A stretch of DNA of 64,000 nt from Paralvinella palmiformis (GCA_025642065.1 JAODUP010000157.1:138501-202500), one strand, 5' to 3'. Counted from the first letter of the stretch, positions 23,175 to 36,164 are shown. Program-made: numbers and translations. The notes: generated from the letters alone by a model not told the origin.

Positions 23175-24005
23175 GATCATCTTACGCCAAATTAATAACA
23201 ACACTGGCGTCATACCAGGTCTACATCAAACGGAGGCCGAACTCGAATTTATGGCCCCAGTTTTTGCGCTTCTCGCCCGTCGAGAATGGCAACGAACGAA
23301 AGGCGGACCCGCCGAGGCGGACCTAAATTCGATTTCAGCCAATCTGGACACGTAAATAGTTGATCCAGCATCACTGATTGATATTAATTGGGTCGCGCTG
23401 ATTACATCGTGGGCGACGGCGAAATAGACGTTAAAGAAGCTTATATAGACCGCGGAATGATGATGATGATGAAGATGATGCTGATGATGATGAAGACGAG
23501 GAGGACACACACGAATCGTGGATCAACTTTGGTCGGAAGAGAGAGAGAGAGAGAGCACAGCGTTATACGCACAGCCAATGGTTATCATAGGACCTTATAC
23601 AGACAACACCGACAGACGAACGACGTCACACCATGATCTCGTTACGTCAGTACACACTTAAGCGAACGACGCCGGGGGAATTCGACTTCGGGGATTCCCT
23701 TATGGAGGATTCCAATCGGAGAATCCCCTCGTGTGGGGGGTGGAGTAGGGGCGCCTTATACCGTGACATCACCTGGTAGCGGACTATCCCTTTACCCGGT
23801 GGGACGAACGTAACGCGATGCCGGGAAAAGTCTGAAAGTTACAGACCATGAGACGTTGAAAGGAGATGATTACAAAGCGATGTGATTGGTCCGCAATTAT
23901 CACTTCAACTGACCTATTTATAATAATACGTCATGTCATTCTAAACGGTACTATATTACTGCTTAGGAATTTATAACTTTACAATATTGTCATTATGACT
24001 TAGAG

Positions 24006-24050
<45 letters not shown>

Positions 24051-25640
24051 GCGCGGCATAATCGGTATATATCAAGCTCAACTGTGAAGACAGCGGCCAT
24101 CAATAACGGAATATGACGTTGATCTTATGAGAACCACGTCTACTCCAATAATTTTCTTCATAATTAAATTTATAGAACAAAAACAATCATTAAAGAAAAT
24201 TGTATGTTTATGATCTGGTGCATTGAAAACCGTGTAAATTACAATATATGTGCCCAAAATAATTCGATAAAACCTTTTGTCGGTGTCATTAGAATGACAA
24301 ATTCACACTTAACAACATTGCCATAACAAAACAAAACTTCTCCATCACGCTGAAATAATAATTGCTTTTAAGAAAACGATGAGTGACTCATAACAATGTG
24401 AAACGTAGCACATTGAAATATAACTGCAACAGCGTAAAAACGTATATGTATATGAAGAATCCGGGAAAGAATAGTATACAATAATTTGAATTAAACCTTG
24501 AAGCCTCTATTTAAAGCAGTCAGGACGCGAAAGTTTGCCAGCATTCACGTCGTAATACTGACTATAGCGAAATGGAAGAAATTGTCCAAACTTCAGCATC
24601 TGACGCAAGAGCAATCTTGGAATTACCATTAAAATATATTTCCATGTTTCGCGCGTTAAAACTTTCGAGTGATCTGCGTATATGACCCGGCCATTACGGC
24701 GTTGCATTATTTGACACAATCGCTTCCTACGATCCCACATTTCTCCTTTACACGTATAGGAAGAAAGAGTTGACTACTCACTAAGGCACAATCAAAGGAT
24801 AAGGAGGGTACATTTTGTTTCGAAGTTTTTGTCTCGCCAAAAAGTAAACAAACACAAAATCCGTCAATCTGATGACGACATTTCTTTCATCGTAACTCCG
24901 ATATAAATATCATAAGTTGACGGGTCATTAATTTTGCTCGATGAATCAAATGAACCTGAATGGAAGGACAAGAAAGGGCTTCGGTAAACATCACGCTATA
25001 GAATGAAAGGGAGCGAGTTTTACAAAACGAAATAGTAGCGAGCTGTGGAAGAATTTATTAGCCGGAAGGAGAATGCATCAAGACACGAAGATAACAGTAA
25101 AACTAATGCTATATTAATTAAATAGACCATCCTTGCCCACGATGACAACGGCGTGTTCTCCCACAGAAATAATTCGCCGTTCTGCCATTAGTAAATCTTC
25201 ACACGGCGCAGACTCGATATTACAGTGTTGTGGCAGCGGTTGGCTTTTTTGTTTGGGGACTCTTCCCCAAACGCATTATTTCCAAGGCTGATAACGTCTG
25301 CCTTTCCGAGGTGAGCACGTAGCGACCGATAAAAGCTTTCACGGGTTCTTGGCCCGTGTGCGTGGAATAGAGACAGGGGTATAGTTTTGTTGGGGCGTGT
25401 CTGAAATTAACCGAACTAGCATAATTGCTAGGTAATATGCACGACGCCCGCCTTCCAGATGGCAGCTTTGGGCTAATTATGACACCGAAGATTCAGCTGT
25501 TAGGTACTCACAGACCTCCAATTTTTGGCACAGGAAACAAAGGAGCCTCGGCCTTCATGCACCATAGAAATAGTGCCCTAGAGATGCCAACCGCTTAAAT
25601 AGCCATTGTAAAGCAGAGCGGGTTTATGATACACGAGTAT
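22600..25640. other. unassigned intergenic sequence
   Basis: Contains (TA)n at 23139-23173, (GAT)n-like sequence near 23457, (GA)n near 23538 and (TTA)n at 24008-24050. No gene recognised. It is the 3' flank of the POPDC gene, so an unrecognised 3'-terminal POPDC exon could lie here. Confidence 0.45.
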
Positions 25641-25644
25641 GCAT

Positions 25645-26022
25645 TCACGTGTGGTGTGTTTGCGGGATTGTGTGCGTGTGTGTGTGTGTGTCACCTGTAT
25701 TCCTCGATCCTGCACTACTGCTGGCGCTATCTGGTGGCGAAGTCTGCCTTAATATCCCGTTCGGCTTCCTCTGGACGAAGTTCGGCGAGTAGCGCTGGAG
25801 GTTGTGACGTAGATAGGAACCGGATGTCTTATTGGCCAACACCCGGATGTATTGAGGGTGCGACAACAGCATCTCGTGTACCTGATATAGTTTGTGAGTT
25901 ATGTCCTTGCCGAGAAGGTTCGTAATTACAGAAGCAAAGTACGGCTTTTCTTGGACAAAGTCTCTCAGGTGGTCGGTCTCCCACGTCAACAAACGGCTGT
26001 CATCGGTGGCACGAATACTGAC
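25645..26022 (-). CDS. POPDC: POPDC exon 3 (end of Popeye domain, C-terminal tail)
   Basis: The acceptor CCTGCTCAG ends at 26023. The frame reads VSIRATDDSRLLTWETDHLR, then PYFASVITNLLGKDITHKLY, matching the end of the Popeye domain, and a Ser/Arg-rich tail. Reading on gives a HTHTHT run from a (CA)n tract and a TGA at 25645. A possible donor ACAG|GTGACA at 25694 lies just before that tract, so the true C-terminus may be on a further unseen exon. Confidence 0.9.
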   Translation of the reverse strand, partial: VSIRATDDSRLLTWETDHLRDFVQEKPYFASVITNLLGKDITHKLYQVHEMLLSHPQYIRVLANKTSGSYLRHNLQRYSPNFVQRKPNGILRQTSPPDSASSSAGSRNTGDTHTHTHTIPQTHHT

Positions 26023-29000
26023 CTGAGCAGGAAAGAAGGAGAAAATTTATTTTAAAATAAATAAATAAAACAGGAGTAAAATGAAATATTAAAAAATACA
26101 TAATACTGCTAGAAAGTACGATCACTGGAGAGACATCGAAAAAAACTACGTTTGAGAAAGTAAACCAAAAATTTGCTAGACAGATAATTTCCTGTTTGTG
26201 TGGAATTGCGCGGAGAGCACAGCTTTAGGACAAGGTCGGCGCTAAACAACATCACAAACAATGATTGTCTTCAGCGGAAATGGCTTGTCTGTATGGGAAC
26301 AATGCTGGAGATTGGCAGACTGAAACCCTGTTCATCTGAAGGCTGAAACGCGACACCTCGTAGGTGGCGTTCGCTAGGAGAAGTCGCCAACCAAGGCCAG
26401 TTCGATGCCACTACCTACCTGGAAGCACGGCGTCGCCTGGTTTTCCTCCGTGTCCAGGGCGAGCGCGTCATATTCCACCGAGTCGACGAACTGATCGGGC
26501 TCAATGTAATGTAGGAAGAGATTATCACAAGTCACCTTCAGTCTGAAACACACAATTGTGGTACATTTATATCTGGTTGGGATCGCTAAGCTTCAATATC
26601 ATTGAAAGCGTTTTTTAATTTCTCATTATAAATCGGTGTAATGCTAATTATGAATACTCGTATTTTAGAATCAGTATATCGCCTAAAGCATTAAGTGACA
26701 TGCATCTATCTAAAATACACATCTACACAAGATTTTGGTTCATCGTTTGAACTAGATATATAGAATGTTGTTCAAATTGATTTGATGTAAAAGTTTTCAG
26801 AAGTTTCCATTTTTCACAAACAGGCGAAAGGATTATTCTGCGAATTCTGTTTACCACCAAAACGTCTATTATATTTTTACCTTTTAATTTATTTTGACAA
26901 TTCACACCAGAATACATTCCAAATTAAATGATTACATATGCTCGCTCATCCTCATTTATAAACGCGACCATCTATTTCGTGTGAACGCTTAACGAAAAAC
27001 CCGTTTATTTAACATTTAATATGAAGCTTTAGGTAAAGAAAACCCTACATTATACGAACTGATTTATGTTTCAAAGGAATACTAATTCGTAATCAGAATA
27101 AAATGTGCCCTCGAATATTACATTTTATCCAACCATATGCTATGAACATACACATTTATCACTTTATATGTAGTGCAAAATGAAACAAAAAGTACCAGAC
27201 ATTTTCATTAAGTAGCAAAAACATTGCTGCGCAGTTAGACCTGGCGTGATTGATAACTTCCAAATGGTGTTGTGATGTGAAGTTCTGCATATTTGCTATT
27301 ATTATATGTTTGGCAAATTAGCCTGATTTTCAGTAGATGTTTTGTCAACACGAATTTTGCCGAACAATCTACAACGATAATACAGTTATAATCTAAGTAA
27401 TCTCTAGGCACATATAGCACGTATTCGCGGATTGGGAAACTGCTCTTCCTGGATTTCGCTCAACTGATACTTTACCAACTACATATAATGTACCGGATTA
27501 GATCCGTTTTCTTTCCTTTTCCCTAGATGTGTACGTTTTGTTTATTACATGCAAGCGTTTTGATATAATAAACAAACAAACAAACAAACATGTCTTTTCA
27601 TTTAAAACGGCTTTACGAGATAACAGAAGCCGGTTTTATCATTTTAGCTTGTGATATTGTAAGACATCTTCGACATACGTTTTCAATCACTTCTGAAGAA
27701 GATGATGATCGATGTTTTACGGCCACTTTTGTGCGCAGGGTAGGCTAAATGGGCCGAGCGATCTCCAAATTTAACGAAGCGAAGTCCAAGATGAAACAAC
27801 ATTCAGATATGCCCGCGCAGAAATTCGAACTCGGATGGCAGTGATCTGTGATCCAACGCGCTACCAGTTAGACAAGGGAGGCGCCCTCAATCATTTCTGA
27901 AGCGGTCCCCATTAGTGGTATAATTAATAGACGGACATCATACGATGATATATATGTAATAAGACACCTTAGCCATAAGCAGCTAGACGATGATAAAGCC
28001 GACACAGCTGGCTGTGGGAGTGCAACGACACCAAGCTATTATACAGATAGGGAAGGTGTTCTACTCTTTAAGTACAAACTGGGTTAAATACAGTTAGAGT
28101 GGAATTCTGTGCTAGCGGATGCTTAATTTCATCGATGGCTTCAAAGAAGCTATCTGAGCTCATTTCAAAACCAAACAGACATAACTTTTAAGGAAATCCA
28201 GACCTTCAGCTTTAACTAGTACTACTGATAATATTATAACATTTATTATTGTTCGATACATCAAAGTGATCGATATACAGTATCCATTCGATCATTAGCT
28301 CGGGCGCCTCCATGGCCTAACTAGTAGCGCGGTTGGCCACAGATCTATAGCACCTGGGTTCAAACCCCAGCCAGCCTATGTCAGAAGGGTGTTTCACCTT
28401 TCACTTCGCCTCATTACCTTTGGAGGTCGCTCGGCCCATTTAGCCTACCTTGTGCATAAAAGTGGCCGTAAAAACAGCAACACTGTTTTATATTCCTATC
28501 ATCAGCTGCCTGATTCGGTCATCTTTCTTAAAAGACAACATAAATCCGATCCTCTAATTCGGCGGCCAGATGTTGATTGCCGGTCGAAATCCAATTGAAT
28601 TAAACGACCGCCATATAATGACCTCCTCCGCTGTATGAACCGTGAGTCTAGTCAGTTGATAGGGGTACATCGTGTTTTATACGACCGATTTGAAGTTCGA
28701 CCACTTTAGCTATACACGACTGCGCGTTTCAGAATGTTCATACTTTCATCATTTCAATGGATAACTACGCCTCTGATATGAACATATTCAAGAGTTATAT
28801 CAAATGAGGTGATATCGTCAATTAAGTTGATATATAGTTCACTGACAAGATACCGTTATGTACAGAATCACCATCTCGTTAATTGGTAGCATTTTTTAAA
28901 GCAGTCATTTCATTTGGGACATCCTATAACAAATGAATACTGGTCACATGATATTGATCGCATGATCCTAGTCACATGACATTGGTCACATGACTCCCAA

Positions 29001-29525
29001 GAAAATGGCGCCGTATTACGTTGGCCACACGACATAGGGGCGGGACACATGGTATTCGTAGAAGACGTTCCACACTGTTGATCCAGATAATCAGTTATCA
29101 TCTGATATCTGCGAAGAATGAGACAAATTAAACCTATCCAGAACTTGTCACGGATGATAGCACCGTGAAGCATACTCGGGATAGGTGGATGTAATTAGTT
29201 TCCGGAATAGATGACGTGCCTTCCGAGTCTGGACCGTGTTCTACAACGAGATGTCACGGTAATGAAAAGTAATTATGTTGTCCTGGACACATTTGATTAC
29301 CTATCAGTAGTCCTCATGACTGGAGATGTCCCGTACAGAATAAAGTGTGTCAAGAATCATCGCTTAAGTCTGGTGTCACAATGGTTCGCTTCACGATCAT
29401 GAATATAGAGGATATTTTTTTGGTAGTTCAACGAATCGAATCTGATTCGTTGGCCCACATCTTTAAATACGTGAGTGAACTGAAGTAAACACGTTCGTAC
29501 CTCCCTCCTTCTATGCCGACGCACA

Positions 29526-29567
<42 letters not shown>

Positions 29568-31353
29568 TAGACATATTCTATCCAACAATTTATGTAATCT
29601 GATGAAGGCTTGAACAAGTCTAAACCAGTCATTGCTATTGGAGTTATTCATGTTATATTGTTACTATCATTATTGATCAGAGTTTATTTCGATTATTGCC
29701 AATATAATTCAATTATATTGTGTATTAATGTTTAACTTTTCTTTTTAGGTTTTATTTTGGTTTGTCCATGAGGTCGATCAATTCTTGGCTATAGTGTACC
29801 ACACTAATCGTGTTTTTGCGTCGATTATACTGCGTTCTTTTTATTTAGATATAATCCTGTTCTGTATTGGTTTTATAGCACTCACTCACGCACACACACA
29901 TACGCATGCGCGCATGCACGCACGCACGCACAAACACACAAACACACACACACATATGTACTCATTCAAATGCGCAAAAGCCCACATGTATATCTGTTTG
30001 CGTGCATGCATGCATGCATCTATACCGACATACATACGTACACATATATACACATCCATACGTACATACACACATATGTACGCAGAAGTCAACATATACC
30101 CATTCGTGGTGAAATATCTGTTATCCATACATCTCTAAGTATGTGTACCGATTTACTAGGTAGGCACATGCACAAACACATTAATACATAAATCACGCAT
30201 ACAGACGACGTACTTTGACTGGACTTTGACCCTTAAATAACGACAACAACAACAAATAATACAAGTATATATATATATATATATATATAATCACGGTCTT
30301 CCATAAATGTTATTAACGGCTACGTGCCTCCCTATAATAGAGATCTATTTGCCTTCAGTCTTAAGCCTGTAGTTACTGGAGTGTATAGGCACAAGAATAA
30401 TTACCACCAGGATGTAATCTACGAGGAGGAACAGCCTCGTTCTTTCCAGGCCTATTTACCAGCAGTATACTGTCAATGCTAATTTTGTCTGTCCTGTTCC
30501 CAGATCCAGACGCCCTCGGAACGAGACGCTCGGGCGAAGAAAGGCATTATAATGATGTAAATATTATTAAACAATAGCCCGGGGCAGTAATTGGTTATTG
30601 GAAGGATTCCTTGTCTTTATAAAGCACCGAATGGCATCAGTTAGCCTTCACCGTTTCTCCTTGGCAACGAAATAACAAGTTTATTTAGTGTCTTACGCCT
30701 ACGATTATGGGATGGCATTTATATCCGATGTTGCTCGCATTTATAGATATTGTGATAAATAAAGTTGGTCTTTAGCACACGCAACAACAAACAACATGTA
30801 ATACACCATCAAGGATGTCGCACTTTCCAGATGGTTTCGGTTTACAGTAGCAGCACCACAGGCATTTAAAAGCGGGCACGAACTTTCATCGCTTCTCGCG
30901 TGAACGCGTTCATGGTGTCCGGGAAAAATCCCAAATACGAACTTTGGGCTTGTATGAGTAAAGCTGTCCCGCTATCGATGCGTCACGGACACATTGTATG
31001 CATTATACCGATCAATGTCCTTTCCATTTATCAGTACCAGGCCTAATCATTGCATTATTGATGGCAGCAGCGCCATCGCTTGTTTTTTGTACAAGGAAGT
31101 CACTAAAAGCGAGAGCAGTACTCTTAGTTTAGCTATTTGGCTGGAGGGGACTACTTGTTAGAAATGTATGTTAGACGTATTTTTATACCAAGTCTGATTT
31201 TTTTCACTCTCCGATATTTAGGATAAGAGAAGGCTAATTGATAACTTATAGTGGTTTTTTTCTAATAAGGCATTGAATTGGCTTATATATAAATAGGATT
31301 TAAAGTATATTAACGCCTGGCTGTAGTTTTAAAGGCCTATGTTAAAATTACCA

Positions 31354-31394
<41 letters not shown>

Positions 31395-31509
31395 TCTGAC
31401 TGTAATAATGTAACCAAACAAATACTAGAACAAAAGGTTATAATTATATGTATGATATAGGTTTGTTAGTCTATCTCTATCTCTCTCTCACGCACACCAC
31501 ACACACACA

Positions 31510-31547
<38 letters not shown>

Positions 31548-32164
31548 AGAGAGTATTTACCTAGTATTTACATTTACCTAGTCTACTCAACCTACCTCCC
31601 TGACACCAAAATGGAAAGCTTCTCGCCTATATGCGTAGCACCTTCCACGGAATACGTAGCACCATTCGGCAAGTCTTTGACCTGTGACCAGGCGGTCAGT
31701 TCGATGAACTGGCCACGAGACATCTTCAGGGGTTTGAACATCTTCGTGTAAAGCAATTCCAGCTCCGACGACACCCTCACCGGCCAGTTCCTGTACATCC
31801 ACAGAACGCAGTGTCCAAAATTGACGACCAAGAAGACTACGTTCCACATCAGTACATCCTGATGACAGACCACAGCACCACTCCACAGCGCCAAGAGCAG
31901 GGCACCGAGCACCAGGCAGATCCTGGACAGGATGATGTGCTTGCCCAACGTATGCGGCACAAGGAAGCCGACGGCGAAGGCCAAGCAGCTGAACTGGAAG
32001 AGTACATTCTGTGCCTCTTGCCAGTCGATGCACGTATCTGTGTCGTTGAACGTCGATGTGGTCGCGTTGTAGACGTCGGTGGTGTAGACGTAAGTCGTGA
32101 CGTCATCCGTTTCCATGGATGTCGACGACACCGGATGAATCATGGTCGGGCTGACTGGAGCCAT
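25645..32164 (-). CDS. POPDC: Popeye domain-containing protein (3 exons)
   Basis: Popeye proteins are cAMP-binding membrane proteins of striated muscle and other excitable cells, with an extracellular glycosylated N-terminus, three membrane segments and a cytosolic Popeye domain. Three exons join in frame with GT-AG ends to give about 356 residues, within the family range. With ATG 32164 as residue 1: N-glycosylation sites at N33 (NAT) and N40 (NDT); membrane segments near 51-73, 77-100 and 105-125; then LYTKMFKPLKMSRGQFIELT, SVEGATHIGEKLSILVSGR and LFLHYIEPDQFVDSVEY. The family DSPE cAMP motif reads DSVE (V212), and FQVT reads FQVS (230-233). The C-terminal part matches through LLGKDITHKLY. 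An alternative start is ATG 32143. Vertebrates have three paralogues; which one is nearest cannot be decided here. Confidence 0.93.
26362..26369 (+). promoter_or_regulatory. CTCF-like core AGGTGGCG
   Basis: TAGGTGGCGT lies in the second POPDC intron. It is a weaker match because the final base of the core differs. Confidence 0.2.
26419..26542 (-). CDS. POPDC: POPDC exon 2 (cAMP-binding cassette)
   Basis: On the minus strand the acceptor GTGTTTCAG ends at 26543 and the donor GTAGGT begins at 26418. The 124 nt complete an Arg codon and then read LKVTCDNLFLHYIEPDQFVD, SVEYDALALDTEENQATPC and FQ. It leaves at phase 0, as exon 3 requires. The FLHYIxPxQFxDSxE pattern is the Popeye cassette. Confidence 0.94.
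27701..27887 (-). mobile_element. SINE family A, full length (subfamily A1), antisense in window
   Basis: On the minus strand: GGGCGCCTCCCTTGTC head, AGCGCGTTGGATCACAG, B box GAGTTCGAATTTCTGCG, body GACTTCGCTTCG, tail GGCCGTAAAACATCGATC followed by ATCATC. It is sense relative to the POPDC gene, whose intron it occupies. Confidence 0.9.
28302..28482 (+). mobile_element. SINE family A, full length (subfamily A2)
   Basis: Well-preserved A2 copy: GGGCGCCTCCATGGCC, GCGCGGTTGGCCACAGATC, GGGTTCAAACCCCAGCC, body TTTCACTTCGCCTC, tail GGCCGTAAAAACAGCAACAC. Confidence 0.93.
28942..28997. repeat. 14-bp tandem repeat of an E-box palindrome, 4 units
   Basis: Four units at an exact 14-bp step (28943, 28957, 28971, 28985). 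Three carry GTCACATGA and one GATCGCATGA. Units 3 and 4 are the full palindrome GTCACATGAC, an E-box type bound by bHLH factors. Confidence 0.75.
29521..29569. repeat. (CA)n(GA)n microsatellite
   Basis: A CA run followed directly by a GA run, within POPDC intron 1. Confidence 0.9.
29885..30080. repeat. CA/CG/CATG-rich compound simple repeat
   Basis: Alternating purine-pyrimidine sequence with CA, GCATGCGCGCATGCAC, ACGC and TGCATGCATGCATGCA blocks, then CATACATACGTACA-type repeats. It gives misleading open frames on both strands. Confidence 0.85.
31361..31393. repeat. (TA)n microsatellite
   Basis: Uninterrupted TA tract in POPDC intron 1. Confidence 0.9.
31485..31543. repeat. (CA)n plus (TA)n microsatellite
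   Basis: CT and CA runs followed by a TA tract, ending about 50 bp from the POPDC exon 1 donor. Confidence 0.85.
31596..32164 (-). CDS. POPDC: POPDC exon 1 (membrane segments)
   Basis: Encodes the N-terminus, all three membrane helices and the start of the Popeye domain, ending GEKLSILVSG plus two bases of an Arg codon. The donor is GAG|GTAGGT with intron start at 31595. The open frame extends upstream to 32380 without an ATG, so translation most likely begins at ATG 32164 or 32143. The segment after 32143 (IHPVSSTSMETDD, then the NAT and NDT sites) fits a short extracellular tail. Confidence 0.92.
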
Positions 32165-32380
32165 TGGGAGCGAGACGCGGCTGTGACGCGCTCGTTGTTT
32201 CTCGACTGCAGGTCTCGGAAGTCTTTGGATCCGGAAGTAATCTTCATTTGGTCGTCTCGCCGGGAAGTTGACCAGCCGATGACAGACATTTTGATCTATC
32301 CGGCTTCCCGTTTGTTCCGGTTCTGGCCGTCTAATCCGGTCTTGGTGCGGTTTGAAATGTGTGTGTTTGTCGGTAACCAA

Positions 32381-32710
32381 CTAAATTCCGGGGGCGACAC
32401 ACGGTACTTAGCGCTGCCTCCCGACTATAGGACGCAGGCTGATATTGTTAGACAGTCAGGACGTCCATTGTTGTCCAAGAGTGCATCACCACCGTCTAAT
32501 GGGTGCCAGTTTTCCAGCGTTTGCCAATCGGCGATTGAAGACAGCAGTTAGTCGTACGCAGAGATATACGCACAGACGCTCGCGCAAACGCATACAGCTA
32601 CAGTGGCGGGCGTGGACGCTGTGAACGTATACAAGACTGAAACTAGTAGCTTTTGTCTGTTCGTCTTCTTGGCCGCGTACTCTAGATCACTAATATTTCC
32701 TAGTTGCTCT
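32381..32710. other. 5' flank of POPDC
   Basis: Sequence upstream (minus strand) of the POPDC open frame; likely 5' UTR and/or promoter. No TATA box or upstream exon could be fixed. Confidence 0.4.
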
Positions 32711-32897
32711 GTTGACCAATACACTCTTTTAACCAGCACACTCTATTGACCAGTACACTCTGTTGACCAGTACACTTTGTTGATCAGTACACTCTGTTGA
32801 CCAGTACATTATGTTGACCAGTACATTCTGTTGACCAGTACATTCTGTTGACCAGTACACATTGTTGATCAGTACACTCTGTTGACTAGTACACTGT
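32711..32897. repeat. 17-bp minisatellite, 11 units
   Basis: Units GTTGACCAGTACACTCT repeat with an exact 17-bp step (starts at 32711, 32728, 32745, 32762, 32779, 32796, 32813 and on). Variation is limited to single bases. It lies about 550 bp upstream of the POPDC start codon. Confidence 0.92.
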
Positions 32898-33162
32898 GAT
32901 GCTCTATTTTGTTCACATGGTAACTTATTCTACCAACAATAGAGAGAACAGAGCAAGTTCGGCATATTTCCTGGAGCGATATCTTCTGGATCTAAATGGA
33001 GACCAAGAAACTTCCTCCTGGGCGCTATCCGGAAGACTTCATCTGCGAAAACGGCTCAGGTAGCCTGAAATTAGGAGAAAAACAGATTAGATTATGTTGT
33101 CTTTAACATCTGTGATAATTTGCTGATATGTAAATAAGAATCACGTGGATAACTTTGACGAA

Positions 33163-33354
33163 GGGGGTCTTCAGGGTTAACTAGTAGAGCGGTTGGCAAC
33201 AGACTTATGCCACCCGGTTCAAATCCAGGCCTGAATATTCTAAAGGGCGTTTCTCTCTCTTCAAATCCCCTCATTACCGTTGGAGGTCGCTCGACCCACT
33301 TAGGCCACCGTGTACACAGATGTGGCCATAAAACGGCAACATTACATTACATTA
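33163..33354 (+). mobile_element. SINE family A (subfamily A2), diverged
   Basis: AGAGCGGTTGGCAACAG, GGTTCAAATCC, GGAGGTCGCTCGACCCACTT, and tail ATAAAACGGCAAC followed by (ATTAC)3. Confidence 0.85.
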
Positions 33355-33355
33355 C

Positions 33356-34216
<861 letters not shown>

Positions 34217-34288
34217 ATATATGAATTATTTGAGTCACACTTGGAACATCTGGAACACCTGTGCCAGCGCCTTAACTATCTTTATAAA

Positions 34289-34337
34289 ACACACACACAC
34301 ACATACACACGCGCACGTGCGCGTGCGCGCACACACT
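34289..34337. repeat. CA/CG alternating tract with GCGCACGTGCGC palindrome
   Basis: About 48 bp of strictly alternating purine-pyrimidine sequence: (CA)n, then GCGCACGTGCGCGTGCGCGC, then CACACA. A candidate Z-DNA segment close to the long TA tract. Confidence 0.7.
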
Positions 34338-34491
34338 CAAAATGCACACGGCTGCCAGAACCCATTTCTCTGGCTTTCGTGGACCTGTAGCAATAGGATT
34401 GAAGTACGCTACTGGACCTAATCTGTCTACTTGTACAATAATGTTAATTAGACTCTTATCGCGTCATTATGGCTGGGTACTAGATAATGAT

Positions 34492-34696
34492 GACGCCTGG
34501 ATCTACGAAAACTGGTAGCGCGTTGGACCGCATATCACTACCACCTGAGTTCGAACCTCGGCGTGGGCATATCTGAAGGGTGTTTCATCTTTGTCCTTTG
34601 CTTCATTACCTTTGGAGGTCGCTCGGCCCATTTAGCTTATCATATGCAGTAAAATAAAAATAATCATCAGCATTATCATCATCATCATCATCATCA
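34492..34696 (+). mobile_element. SINE family A (subfamily A1) with (ATC)n tail
   Basis: GTAGCGCGTTGGACCG, GAGTTCGAACCTCGGCG, GGGCATATCTGAAGGGTG, body and tail ending in an expanded (ATC)n run at 34675-34696. Confidence 0.9.
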
Positions 34697-36164
34697 GAAA
34701 TGACAACCCGGAAATATGGCATTCGGTTTATCTAGAACAAACTTCAGGAGCTACAAGATATTAGATATCGTTACGATCATAACGGGACTGTAAAGTAATT
34801 ACGAATAAAGCAAACAGTATCGAGATCAGACGCCAAAAATGAAACGTTGAATGAAACAATGAGAAGCCACTGCCAGATATCTTCCTGTAAAAGCGTTCCC
34901 ACATCGGGTTTAGATCCGAAGCAGAATGGCAGAACCCCAGAAATACGGATACGCTGTGCAGTACGACTGCCGTGGCTAAGCCGAATTAATACCGGAATAT
35001 TTACTTAGCACCTATCCGCATCCGTAATAGCTAAACCCTGATAACATTGTACGTGGATGTTAGGTCAGAAGTCGGATGCAGTACACTCACTGTAATCATT
35101 CTAACACACAGGATGGCTGGCTGGCTGGCAGTACTGGGATGTTGACGTTTTAATTAGCTGCATAAAGCTAGCCCGAAGGTTGTTTTTTGGTTTTACTCAC
35201 GCAGTTTGCCTTCGTGCCGGCAGATGGCCTCGTTGCTCGAAGCTGGGAATTTCGGACGGAAAGAGCGACTTATTATTCAGATTGTCTGCCCGTGGTGCGT
35301 CTACTAGTCTGGATCATGCGGATGCGAAAATCCAGGTAACCTGAGATGAGAATCCCAAAACTAGCATCGCTGGTATATGACGACGTTTGTCGGGTATATA
35401 ACCAGTAGTTGAGTTATGGCCAGCAGCAGAGCTGAGGTAGGGTTTCATGGCAAAAATATCGGCAATGAAAGAACTCGTAAATACCGACATTAAGATCATT
35501 CTAAACGTGTGTACCAATAACACAATAATATATAGTGGTTGTTGTTTTTATCAGTGATAAGAGTCGATCATCTGAAACATTCTAAGAGATGCCTCTGTCA
35601 AATGATATCCTAACTGGTCTTCGTCGGCTCTTCATATCAAACAAGACTCACACACAAAACCAAACTAAGACCCAAACGAAGAATAATCACGGAAGCAAAG
35701 GCCAAAACATTTATTTCAGCCGCTTATTTACAGTTGAAGAAACGCATTTCTGGAATCTGGTTCGGGTTTTATGTACCATTTAGAAGACGTGTAGAGCTGC
35801 CGTGGCCATAAATTGCCGAGTCCGAGTGCTCTTCGCGGGGAGGGATCGCTGGTTTGATGAGGTCTTCTTTTGGTAATAATGACTTCCTCAACGGCAGTCT
35901 TTTCTATAAGCAGGTTAGTGCAATTCCCTAGCTTCTAATCTCGGATGCTTTTGCCTTGATGCTCGTCATGCCCGCGAAAGCACCGCCATTGAGGACGGCT
36001 TTCATCCGACAAGAAAACGCCCGCCAGTATTCCAACAAGAACTATCAGGCTCGACACAGCGAACGCCCGCTCTCCCATTGTACATGGGAATAGACGTCCG
36101 GGGATACCTCGGTGCTATCCTGGGAAAACGACACGGCATTGCTTATTTATACATCTAGTGGCCG

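Larger units (their letters stand above)
26543..31595 (-). other. POPDC intron 1
   Basis: A 5.05-kb intron holding two SINE A copies, a 14-bp repeat array, (CA)n/(GA)n and (TA)n tracts and a CA/CG-rich compound repeat. The stretch 30390-31100 is unusually non-repetitive and could contain a muscle enhancer; this is inference only. Confidence 0.6.

Noticed and set aside
29785..30191. His/Thr-rich frames in the CA/CG tract
   Set aside because: Simple-repeat translation in POPDC intron 1; frames open on both strands.
31811..32551. 246-codon plus-strand open frame
   Set aside because: It is antisense to POPDC exon 1, whose minus-strand frame has membrane segments and a clear Popeye match.
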